From Petrolisthes cinctipes (Eukaryota; Arthropoda; Malacostraca; Decapoda; Porcellanidae): a stretch of DNA of 64,000 nucleotides. The notes below the pieces were generated by a model, which saw only the letters and a list, made by a program, of their open reading frames with translations, did no database searches and was not told where the DNA came from. The DNA lies in the NCBI GenBank assembly GCA_033782935.1, contig JAWQEG010001441.1, positions 1 to 64,000 of the forward strand, written 5' to 3'. Shown here one piece after another: positions 13,385 through 25,063 of the stretch (the first letter of the stretch is position 1; the number at the start of each line of letters is the position of its first letter). A program made the translations under genes and the position numbers.

Positions 13385-16300
13385 GTGTTAGAGTATTTTC
13401 AAAATACAGGCCAAAAACATACTGAAAATCGATCATTTAGGTGCCCAAAAGTAGATATGTGCATGCATCTTCAGTACCCGTTTATATCTCAAATTCTGGC
13501 CCTAAACACCCGAAAATTCGGTATTTTTGGGTCCCAGAAGCGATCTGTACATGCCTACTCCGTGTTAGAGTATTTTCAAAATTCAGGCCCAAAACATGCT
13601 GAAAATCGATATTTTTCGTGCCCAAAGTCAATATGTGCATGTATCTTCTGTACCCGTTTATATCTCAAATTCAGGCTCAAAACACCCGAAAATTCAATAT
13701 TTTGGGGTCCCAGAAGCAATCTGTACATGCCTACTCAGTGCTAGAATATTTTCAAAATATAGGCTAAAAACATGCTAAAAATCGATCTTTTAGGTGCCAA
13801 AAAGTCGATATCTCAAATTCAGTCCCAAAACACCCGAAAATTCGATATTTAGGGGTCCCAGAAGCGATCTGTACATGCCTACTCCGTGTTAGAGTATTTT
13901 CAAAATACATGCTCAAAACATACTGAAAATCGATCTTTTAGGTGCACAAAAGTCGCTAGTGCATGCATCTTCAGTACCCGTTTATATCTCAAATTCATGC
14001 TCAAAACACCCGAAAATTCGATATTTTGAGGTCCCAGAAGCGATCTGTACATGCCTACTCCGTGTTAGAGTATTTTCAAAATTCAGGCCCAAAACATGCT
14101 GAAAATCGATATTTTTGGTGCCCAAAGTCAATATGTGCATGTATCTTCTGTACCCGTTTATATCTCAAATTCATGCTCAAAACACCCGAAAATTCAATAT
14201 TTTGGGGTCCCAGAAGCAATATGTACATGCCTACTCAGTGCTAGAATATTTTCAAAATATAGGCTAAAAACATGCTAAAAATCGATCTTTTAGGTGCCAA
14301 AAAGTCGATATCTCAAATTCAGTCCCAAAACACCCGAAAATTCGATATTTAGGGGTCCCAGAAGCGATCTGTACATGCCTACTCCGTGTTAGAGAATTTT
14401 CAAAATACATGCTCAAAACATACTGAAAATTGATCTTTTAGGTGCACAAAAGTCGATATGTGCATGCATCTTCAGTACCCGTTTATATCTCAAATTCAGG
14501 CTCAAAACACCCGAAAATTCAATATTTTGGTGTCCCAGAAGCAATCTGTACATGCCTACACAGTGTTAGAGTATTTTCAAAATACAGGCCCAAAACATGC
14601 TGAAAATCGATATTTTAGATGCCCAAAGTCAATATGTGCATGTATCTTCTGTACCCGTTTATATCTCAAATTCAGGCTCAAAACACCCGAAAATTCAATA
14701 TTTTGGTGTCCCAGAAGCAATCTGTACATGCCTACTCAGTGCTAGAATATTTTCAAAATATAGGCTAAAAACATGCTAAAAATCGACATTTTAGGTGCCA
14801 AAAAATCGATATCTCAAATTCAGTCCCAGAACACCCGAAAATTCGATATTTAGAGGTCCCAGAAGGTATCTATACATGCCTACTCCGTGTTAGAGTATTT
14901 TCAAAATACAGGCCAAAAACATACTGAAAATCGATATTTTAGGTGCCCAAAAGTCGATATGTGCATGCATCTTCTGTACCCGTTTATATATCAAATTCTG
15001 GCCCTAAACACCCGAAAATTCGATATTTTGGGGTCCCAGAAGCGATCTGTACATGCCTACTCCGTGTTAGAGTATTTTCAAAATTCAGGCCCAAAACATG
15101 CTGAAAATCGATATTTTTGGTGCCCAAAGTCAATATGTGCATGTATCTTCTGTACCCGTTTATATCTCAAATTCAGGCTCAAAACACCCGAAAATTCAAT
15201 ATTTTGGGGTCCCAGAAGCAATCTGTACAGTGCTAGAATATTTTCAAAATATAGGCTAAAAACATGCTAAAAATCGATCTTTTAGGTGCCAAAAAGTCGA
15301 TATCTCAAATTCAGTCCCAAAACACCCGAAAATTCGATATTTAGGGGTCCCAGAAGCGATCTGTACATGCCTACTCCGAGTTAGAGTATTTTCAAAATAC
15401 AGGCCCAAAACATGCTGAAAATCGATATTTTAGATGCCAAAAGTCAATATGTGCATGTATCTTCTGTACCCGTTTATATCTCAAATTCAGGCTCAAAACA
15501 CCCGAAAATTCAATATTTTGGGGTCCCAGAAGCAATCTGTACAGTGCTAGAATATTTTCAAAATATAGGCTAAAAACATGCTAAAAATCGATCTTTTAGG
15601 TGCCAAAAAGTCGATATCTCAAATTCAGTCCCAAAACACCCGAAAATTCGATATTTAGGGGTCCCAGAAGCGATCTGTACATGCCTACTCCGAGTTAGAG
15701 TATTTTCAAAATACAGGCCCAAAACATGCTGAAAATCGATATTTTAGATGCCAAAAGTCAATATGTGCATGTATCTTCTGTACCCGTTTATATCTCAAAT
15801 TCAGGCTCAAAACACCCGAAAATTCAATATTTTGGGGTCCCAGAAGCAATCTGTACATGCCTACACAGTGCTAGAATATTTTCAAAATATAGTCTAAAAA
15901 CATGCTAAAAATCGACATTTTAGGTGCCAAAAAATCGATATCTCAAATTCAGTCCCAAAACACCCGAAAATTTGATATTTAGAGGTCCCAGAAGGTGTCT
16001 GTACATGCCTACTCCGTGTTAGAGTATTTTCAAAATACAGGCCAAAAACATACTGAAAATCGATCCATTAGGTGCCCAAAAGTCGATTTGTGCATGCATC
16101 TTCTGTACCCGTTTATATCTCAAATTCTGGCCATAAACACCCGAAAATTCGATATTTTGGGGTCCCAGAAGCGATCTGTACATGCCTACTCCGTGTTAGA
16201 GTATTTTCAAAATTCAGGAACAAAACATGCTGAAAATCGATATTTTTGGTGCCCAAAGTCAATATGTGCATGTATCTTCTGTACCCGTTTATATCTCAAA

Positions 16301-18627
16301 TTCAGGCTCAAAACACCCGAAAATTCAATATTTTGGAGTCCCAGAAGCAATCTGTACAGTGCTAGAATATTTTCAAAATATAGGCTAAAAACATGCTAAA
16401 AATCGATCTTTTAGGTGCCAAAAAGTCGATATCTCAAATTTAGTCCCAAAACACCAGAAAATTCGATATTTAGGGGCCCCAGAAGCGATCTGTACACGCC
16501 TACTCCGTGTTAGAGTATTTTCAAAAAACATGCTCAAAACATACTGAAAATCGATCATTTAGGTGCACAAAAGTCGATATGTGCATGCATCTTCAGTACC
16601 CGTTTATATCTTAAATTCAGGCTCAAAACACCCGAAAATTCAATATTTTGGGGTCCCAGAAGCAATCTGTACATGCCTACTCAGTGTTAGAGTATTTTCA
16701 AAATACAGGCCTAAAACATGCTGAAAATCGATATTTTAGATGCCCAAAGTCAATATGTGCATGTATCTTCTGTACCCGTTTATATCTCAAATTCAGGATC
16801 AAAACACCCGAAAATTCAATATTTTGGGGTCCCAGAAGCAATTTGTACATGCCTACTCAGTGTTAGAGTATTTTCAAAATACAGGCCCAAAACATGCTGA
16901 AAATCGATATTTTAGATGCCCAAAGTCAATATGTGCATGTATCTTCTGTACCCGTTTATATCTCAAATTCAGGCTCAAAACATCCGAAAATTCAATATTT
17001 TGGGGTCCCAGAAGCAATCTGTACATGCCTACACAGTGCTAGAATATTTTCAAAATACAGGCCAAAAACATACTGAAAATCGATCTTTTAGGTGCACAAA
17101 AGTCGATATGTGCATGCATCTTCAGTACCCGTTTATATCTCAAATTCTGGCCCTAAACACCCGAAAATTCGATATTTTGGGGTCCCAGAAGCGATCTGTA
17201 CATGCCTACTCCGTGTTAGAGTATTTTCAAAATTCAGGCCCAAAACATGCTGAAAATCAATAGTTTTGGTGCCCAAAGTCAATATGTGCATGTATCTTCT
17301 GTACCCGTTTATATCTCAAATTCAGGCTCAAAACACCCGAAAATTCAATATTTTGGGGTCCCAGAAGCAATCTGTACATGCCTACTCAGTGCAAGAATAT
17401 TTTCAAAATATAGGCTAAAAACATGCTAAAAATCGATCTTTTAGGTGCCAAAAAGTCGATATCTCAAATTCAGTCCCAAAACACCCGGAAATTCGATATT
17501 TAGGGTTCCCAGAAGCGATCTGTACATGCCTACTCCGTGTTAGAGTATTTTCAAAATACATGCTCAAAACATACTGAAAATCGATCTTTTAGGTGCACAA
17601 AAGTCGATATGTGCATGCATCTTCAGTACCCGTTTATATCTCAAATTCAGGCTAAAAACACTCAAAAATTCAATATTTTGGGGTCCCAGAAGCAATCTGT
17701 ACATGCCTACTCAGTGTTAGAGTATTTTCAAAATACAGGCCCAAAACATGCTGAAAATCGATATTTTAGATGCCCAAAGTCAATATGTGCATGTATCTTC
17801 TGTACCCGTTTATATCTCAAATTCAGGCTCAAAACACCCGAAAATTCAATATTTTGGGGTCCCAGAAGCAATCTGTACATGCCTACACAGTGCTAGAATA
17901 GTTTCAAAATATATTCTAAAAACATGCTAAAAATCGATATTATAGGTGCCAAAAAATCGATATATCAAATTCAGCCCCATAACACCCGAAAATTCGATAT
18001 TTAGAGGTCCCAGAAGGTATCTGTACATGCCTATTCCGTGTTAGAGTATTTTCAAAATACAGGCCAAAAACATACTGAAAATCGATCTTTTAGGTGCCCA
18101 AAAGTCGATATGTGCAAGCATCTTCTGTACCCGTTTATATCTCAAATTCTGGCCCTAAACACCCGATAATTCGATATTTTGGGGTCCCAGAAGCGATCTG
18201 TACATGCCTACTCCGTGTTAGAGTATTTTCAAAATTCAGGCCCAAAACATGCTGAAAATCGATATTTTTGGTGCCCAAAGTCAATATGTGCATATATCTT
18301 CTGTACCCGTTTATATCTCAAATTCATGCTCAAAACACCCGAAAATTCAATATTTTGAGGTCCCAGAAGCAATCTGTACATGCCTACTCAGTGCTAGAAT
18401 ATTTTCAAAATATAGGCTAAAAACATGCTAAAAATCGATCTTTTAGGTGCCAAAAAGTCGATATCTCAAATTCAGTCCCAAAACACCCGAAAATTCGATA
18501 TTTAGGGGTCCCAGAAGCGATCTGTACATGCCTACTCCGTGTTAGAGTATTTTCAAAATACATGCTCAAAACATACTGAAAATCGATCTTTTAGGTGCAC
18601 AAAAGTCGATATGTGTATGCATCTTCA
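13385..18627. repeat. Region 2: precursor-like block and short expansions
   Basis: The units from 13385 to about 14237 match 18539 to about 19391 at a 5,154-bp offset. Shared rare markers are cggtatttttgggtcc in A and aagtcgctagtgcatg in A2. The region then holds a B-C tandem expansion at 15378-16005 (both copies starting ccgagttagag) and two B2 units in a row at 16684-16859 and 16860-17035. A C/A hybrid follows at 17036-17212 (gtgctagaa leading into acaggccaaaaacatactg). The remainder is ordinary trimers. No non-repeat sequence is present. Confidence 0.85.
15378..16005 (+). repeat. B-C dimer tandem expansion (314-bp period)
   Basis: The unit at 15378 and the unit at 15692 both begin with the rare gagttagag (gtg to gag) and share tagatgccaaaagtc. 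They are separated by 314 bp, which is a 166-bp B plus a 148-bp C. The second B keeps its full 176-bp length and its C is of the C2 type. No A monomer occurs between them. Confidence 0.85.
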
Positions 18628-21600
18628 GTACCCGTTTATATCTCAAATTCTGGCCCTAAACACCCGAAAATTCGGTATTTTTGGGTCCCAGAAGCGATCT
18701 GTACATGCCTACTCCGTGTTAGAGTATTTTCAAAATTCAGGCCCAAAACATGCTGAAAATCGATATTTTTGGTGCCCAAAGTCAATATGTGCATGTATCT
18801 TCTGTACCCGTTTATATCTTAAATTCAGGCTCAAAACACCCGAAAATTCAATATTTTGGGGTCCCAGAAGCAATCTGTACATGCCTACTCAGTGCTAGAA
18901 TATTTTCAAAATATAGGCTAAAAACATGCTAAAAATCGATCTTTTAGGTGCCAAAAAGTCGATATCTCAAATTCAGTCCCAAAACACCCGAAAATTCGAT
19001 ATTTAGGGGTCCCAGAAGCGATCTGTACATGCCTACTCCGTGTTAGAGTATTTTCAAAATACATGCTCAAAACATACTGAAAATCGATCTTTTAGGTGCA
19101 CAAAAGTCGCTAGTGCATGCATCTTCAGTACCCGTTTATATCTCAAATTCATGCTCAAAACACCCGAAAATTCGATATTTTGAGGTCCCAGAAGCGATCT
19201 GTACATGCCTACTCCGTGTTAGAGTATTTTCAAATTTCAGGCCCAAAACATGCTGAAAATCGATATTTTTGGTGCCCAAAGTCAATATGTGCATGTATCT
19301 TCTGTACCCGTTTATATCTCAAATTCAGGCTCAAAACACCCGAAAATTCAATATTTTGGGGTCCCAGAAGCAATCTGTACATGCCTACTCAGTGCTAGAA
19401 TATTTTCAAAATATAGGCTAAAAACATGCTAAAAATCGACATTTTAGGTGCCAAAAAATCGATATCTCAAATTCAGTCCCAGAACACCCGAAAATTCGAT
19501 ATTTAGAGGTCCCAGAAGGTATCTATACATGCCTACTCCGTGTTAGAGTATTTTCAAAATACAGGCCAAAAACATACTGAAAATCGATATTTTAGGTGCC
19601 CAAAAGTCGATATGTGCATGCATCTTCTGTACCCGTTTATATCTCAAATTCTGGCCCTAAACACCCGAAATTTCGATATTTTGGGGTCCCAGAATCGATC
19701 TGTACATGCCTACTCCGTGTTAGAGTATTTTCAAAATTCAGGCCCAAAACATGCTGAAAATCGTTCTTTTAGGTGCACAAAAATCAATATGTGCATGCAT
19801 CTTCAGTACCCGTTTATATCTCCAATTCACGCTCAAAACACCCGAAAATTCGATATTTTGGGGTCCCAGAAGCGATCAGTACATGCCTACTCAGTGTTAG
19901 AGTATTTTCAAAATTCAGGCCCAAAACATGCTGAAAATCGATATTTTTGGTGCCCAAAGTCAATATGTGCATGTAACTTCTGTACCCGTTTATATCTCAA
20001 ATTCAGGCTCAAAAAAACCGAAAATTCAATATTTTGGGGTCCCAGAAGCAATCTGTACATGCCTACTCAGTGCTAGAATATTTTCAAAATATAGGCTAAA
20101 AACATGCTAAAAATCGATCTTTTAGGTGCCAAAAAGTCGATATCTCAAATTCAGGCTCAAAACACCCGAAAATTCAATATTTTGGGGTCCCAGAAGCAAT
20201 CTGTACATGCCTACACAGTGCTAGAATATTTTCAAAATATAGGCTAAAAACATGCTAAAAATCGACATTTTAGGTGCCAAAAAATCGATATCTCAAATTC
20301 AGTCCCAAAACACCCGAAAATTCGATATTTAGAGGTCCCAGAAGGTATCTGTACATGCCTACTCCGTGTTAGAGTATTTTCAAAATACAGGCCAAAAACA
20401 TACTGAAAATCGATCTTTTAGGTGCCCAAAAGTCGATATGTGCATGCATCTTCTGTACCCGTTTATATCTCAAATTCTGGCCCTAAACACCCGAAAATTC
20501 GATATTTTGGGGTCCCAGAAGCGATCTGTACATGCCTACTCCGTGTTAGAGTATTTTCAAAATTCAGGCCCAAAACATGCTGAAAATCGACATTTTTGGT
20601 GCCAAAAAATCGATATCTCAAATTAAGTACCAAAACACCCGAAAATTCGATATTTAGAGGTCCCAGAAGGTATCTGTACATGCCTACTCCGTGTTAGAGT
20701 ATTTTCAAAATACAGGCCAAAAACATACTGAAAATCGATCTTTTAGGTGCCCAAAAGTCGATATGTGCATGCATCTTCTGTACCCGTTTATATCTCAAAT
20801 TCTGGCCCAAAACACCCGAAAATTCGATATTTTGGGGTCCCAGAAGCGATCTGTACATGCCTACTCCGTGTTAGAGTATTTTCTAAATTCAGGCCCAAAA
20901 CATGCTGAAAATCGATATTTGTGGTGCTCAAAGTCAATATGTGCATGTATCTTCTGTACCCGTTTATATCTCAAATTCAGGCTCAAAACACCCGAAAATT
21001 CAATATTTTGGGGCCACAGAAGCAATCTGTACAGTACTAGAATATTTTCAAAATATAGGCTAAAAACATGCTAAAAATCGATCTTTTAGGTGCCAAAAAG
21101 TAGATATCTCAAATTCAGTCCCAAAACACCCGAAAATTCGATATTTAGGGGTCCCAGAAGCGATCTGTACATGCCTACTCCGTGTTAGAGTATTTTCAAA
21201 ATTCAGGCCCAAAACATGCTGAAAATCGATCTTTTAGGTGCACAAAAATCGATATGTGCATGCATCTTCAGTACCCGTTTATATCTCAAATTCAGGCTCA
21301 AAACACCCGAAAATTCGATATTTTGGGGTCCCAGAAGCCATCTGTACATGCCTACTCCGTGTTAGAGTATTTTCAAAATTCAGGCCCAAAACATGCTGAA
21401 AATCGTTATTTTTGGTGCCCAAAGTCAATATGTGCATGTAACTTCTGTACCCGTTTATATCTCAAATTCAGGCTCAAAACACCCGAAAATTCAATATTTT
21501 GTGGTCCCAGAAGCAATCTGTACATGCCTACACAGTGCTAGAATATTTTCAAAATATAGGCTAAAAACATGCTAAAAATCGACATTTTAGGTGCCAAAAA

Positions 21601-21771
21601 ATTGATATCTCAAATTCAGTCCCAAAACACCCGAAAATTCGATATTTAGAGGTCCCAGAAGGTATCTGTACATGCCTACTCCGTGTTAGAGTATTTTCAA
21701 AATACAGGCCAAAAACATACTGAAAATCGATCTTTTAGGTGCCCAAAAGTCGATATGTGCATGCATCTTCT
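18628..21771. repeat. 3,144-bp tandem duplication, copy 1
   Basis: This block is followed directly by a near-identical copy. Its monomer order from 18716 is B1, C1, A2 (176 bp, with aagtcgctagtgc), B1, C2, A1 (19540), an A hybrid (19717-19893, with ctccaattcacgctc), B1 (19894), a C/B hybrid (20070-20217), C2 (20218), A1 (20366), a B1/C2 fusion (20543-20690), A1 (20691), short B1 (20868), C1 (21034), A2-like (21182), B1 (21359), C2 (21535). Rare private variants such as gaatcgatctg, gatcagtacatg and caaaaaaaccgaaa recur in copy 2. The left boundary is set by the last mismatch at 18627 versus 21771. Confidence 0.88.
20543..20690 (+). repeat. B1/C2 fusion monomer (148 bp)
   Basis: The unit begins as B1 (attcaggcccaaaacatgctg, acatttttggtgcc) and becomes C2 after the shared ggtgcc (aaaaaatcgatatctc), with the private variant attaagtacc. 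An identical-structure unit lies at 23835-23982 in the second 3.1-kb copy, so the fusion predates that duplication. Confidence 0.87.
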
Positions 21772-24700
21772 GTACCCGTTTATATCTCAAATTCTGGCCC
21801 TAAACACCCGAAAATTCGGTATTTTTGGGTCCCAGAAGCGATCTGTACATGCCTACTCCGTGTTAGAGTATTTTCAAAATTCAGGCCCAAAACATGCTGA
21901 AAATCGATATTTTTGGTGCCCAAAGTCAATATGTGCATGTATCTTCTGTACCCGTTTATATCTTAAATTCAGGCTCAAAACACCCGAAAATTCAATATTT
22001 TGGGGTCCCAGAAGCAATCTGTACATGCCTACTCAGTGCTAGAATATTTTCAAAATATAGGCTAAAAACATGCTAAAAATCGATCTTTTAGGTGCCAAAA
22101 AGTCGATATCTCAAATTCAGTCCCAAAACACCCGAAAATTCGATATTTAGGGGTCCCAGAAGCGATCTGTACATGCCTACTCCGTGTTAGAGTATTTTCA
22201 AAATACATGCTCAAAACATACTGAAAATCGATCTTTTAGGTGCACAAAAGTCGCTAGTGCATGCATCTTCAGTACCCGTTTATATCTCAAATTCATGCTC
22301 AAAACACCCGAAAATTCGATATTTTGAGGTCCCAGAAGCGATCTGTACATGCCTACTCCGTGTTAGAGTATTTTCAAATTTCAGGCCCAAAACATGCTGA
22401 AAATCGATATTTTTGGTGCCCAAAGTCAATATGTGCATGTATCTTCTGTACCCGTTTATATCTCAAATTCAGGCTCAAAACACCCGAAAATTCAATATTT
22501 TGGGGTCCCAGAAGCAATCTGTACATGCCTACTCAGTGCTAGAATATTTTCAAAATATAGGCTAAAAACATGCTAAAAATCGACATTTTAGGTGCCAAAA
22601 AATCGATATCTCAAATTCAGTCCCAGAACACCCGAAAATTCGATATTTAGAGGTCCCAGAAGGTATCTATACATGCCTACTCCGTGTTAGAGTATTTTCA
22701 AAATACAGGCCAAAAACATACTGAAAATCGATATTTTAGGTGCCCAAAAGTCGATATGTGCATGCATCTTCTGTACCCGTTTATATCTCAAATTCTGGCC
22801 CTAAACACCCGAAATTTCGATATTTTGGGGTCCCAGAATCGATCTGTACATGCCTACTCCGTGTTAGAGTATTTTCAAAATTCAGGCCCAAAACATGCTG
22901 AAAATCGTTCTTTTAGGTGCACAAAAATCAATATGTGCATGCATCTTCAGTACCCGTTTATATCTCCAATTCACGCTCAAAACACCCGAAAATTCGATAT
23001 TTTGGGGTCCCAGAAGCGATCAGTACATGCCTACTCAGTGTTAGAGTATTTTCAAAATTCAGGCCCAAAACATGCTGAAAATCGATATTTTTGGTGCCCA
23101 AAGTCAATATGTGCATGTAACTTCTGTACCCGTTTATATCTCAAATTCAGGCTCAAAAAAACCGAAAATTCAATATTTTGGGGTCCCAGAAGCAATCTGT
23201 ACATGCCTACTCAGTGCTAGAATATTTTCAAAATATAGGCTAAAAACATGCTAAAAATCGATCTTTTAGGTGCCAAAAAGTCGATATCTCAAATTCAGGC
23301 TCAAAACACCCGAAAATTCAATATTTTGGGGTCCCAGAAGCAATCTGTACATGCCTACACAGTGCTAGAATATTTTCAAAATATAGGCTAAAAACATGCT
23401 AAAAATCGACATTTTAGGTGCCAAAAAGTCGATATCTCAAATTCAGGCTCAAAACACCCGAAAATTCAATATTTTGGGGTCCCAGAAGCAATCTGTACAT
23501 GCCTACACAGTGCTAGAATATTTTCAAAATATAGGCTAAAAACATGCTAAAAATCGACATTTTAGGTGCCAAAAAATCGATATCTCAAATTCAGTCCCAA
23601 AACACCCGAAAATTCGATATTTAGAGGTCCCAGAAGGTATCTGTACATGCCTACTCCGTGTTAGAGTATTTTCAAAATACAGGCCAAAAACATACTGAAA
23701 ATCGATCTTTTAGGTGCCCAAAAGTCGATATGTGCATGCATCTTCTGTACCCGTTTATATCTCAAATTCTGGCCCTAAACACCCGAAAATTCGATATTTT
23801 GGGGTCCCAGAAGCGATCTGTACATGCCTACTCCGTGTTAGAGTATTTTCAAAATTCAGGCCCAAAACATGCTGAAAATCGACATTTTTGGTGCCAAAAA
23901 ATCGATATCTCAAATTAAGTACCAAAACACCCGAAAATTCGATATTTAGAGGTCCCAGAAGGTATCTGTACATGCCTACTCCGTGTTAGAGTATTTTCAA
24001 AATACAGGCCAAAAACATACTGAAAATCGATCTTTTAGGTGCCCAAAAGTCGATATGTGCATGCATCTTCTGTACCCGTTTATATCTCAAATTCTGGCCC
24101 AAAACACCCGAAAATTCGATATTTTGGGGTCCCAGAAGCGATCTGTACATGCCTACTCCGTGTTAGAGTATTTTCTAAATTCAGGCCCAAAACATGCTGA
24201 AAATCGATATTTGTGGTGCTCAAAGTCAATATGTGCATGTATCTTCTGTACCCGTTTATATCTCAAATTCAGGCTCAAAACACCCGAAAATTCAATATTT
24301 TGGGGCCACAGAAGCAATCTGTACAGTACTAGAATATTTTCAAAATATAGGCTAAAAACATGCTAAAAATCGATCTTTTAGGTGCCAAAAAGTCGATATC
24401 TCAAATTCAGTCCCAAAACACCCGAAAATTCGATATTTAGGGGTCCCAGAAGCGATCTGTACATGCCTACTCCGTGTTAGAGTATTTTCAAAATTCAGGC
24501 CCAAAACATGCTGAAAATCGATCTTTTAGGTGCACAAAAATCGATATGTGCATGCATCTTCAGTACCCGTTTATATCTCAAATTCAGGCTCAAAACACCC
24601 GAAAATTCGATATTTTGGGGTCCCAGAAGCCATCTGTACATGCCTACTCCGTGTTAGAGTATTTTCAAAATTCAGGCCCAAAACATGCTGAAAATCGTTA

Positions 24701-25063
24701 TTTTTGGTGCCCAAAGTCAATATGTGCATGTAACTTCTGTACCCGTTTATATCTCAAATTCAGGCTCAAAACACCCGAAAATTCAATATTTTGGGGTCCC
24801 AGAAGCAATCTGTACATGCCTACACAGTGCTAGAATATTTTCAAAATATAGGCTAAAAACATGCTAAAAATCGACATTTTAGGTGCCAAAAAATTGATAT
24901 CTCAAATTCAGTCCCAAAACACCCGAAAATTCGATATTTAGAGGTCCCAGAAGGTATCTGTACATGCCTACTCCGTGTTAGAGTATTTTCAAAATACAGG
25001 CCAAAAACATACTGAAAATCGATCTTTTAGGTGCCCAAAAGTCGATATGTGCATGCATCTTCT
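21772..25063. repeat. 3,144-bp tandem duplication, copy 2 (3,292 bp)
   Basis: This copy matches 18628-21771 at a 3,144-bp offset up to about 23361, then at a 3,292-bp offset. The change is caused by one extra 148-bp unit at 23362-23509. The few differences I noticed are aaagtagatatc (near 21108) versus aaagtcgatatc (near 24400) and ttttgtggtcc (near 21498) versus ttttggggtcc. The low divergence implies a recent event compared with the monomer divergence. The right boundary is ambiguous within the A1 unit that starts at 24975. Confidence 0.87.
23214..23509 (+). repeat. 148-bp C/B-hybrid unit duplicated in tandem
   Basis: Two consecutive 148-bp units (23214-23361 and 23362-23509) have a C first part (atataggctaaaaacatgc, aaaaagtcgatatctc) and a B second part (attcaggctcaaaac, attcaatattttgggg, ctacaca). 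They differ only at gatctttt versus gacatttt. The sister block has one such unit (20070-20217), so this is a one-unit gain after the 3.1-kb duplication. Confidence 0.88.

Noticed and set aside
19540..20076. 178-codon open frame duplicated at 22684-23220 as paralogous genes
   Set aside because: Both are the same A-A-B monomer run inside the 3,144-bp duplication; identity reflects the DNA duplication, not a conserved protein.
20463..20681. Minus-strand open frames (also 2821-3012, 6818-7018, 23755-23973, 29543-29779, 49232-49456)
   Set aside because: Reverse readings of the same monomers, present only where local variants remove a stop; no independent coding support.
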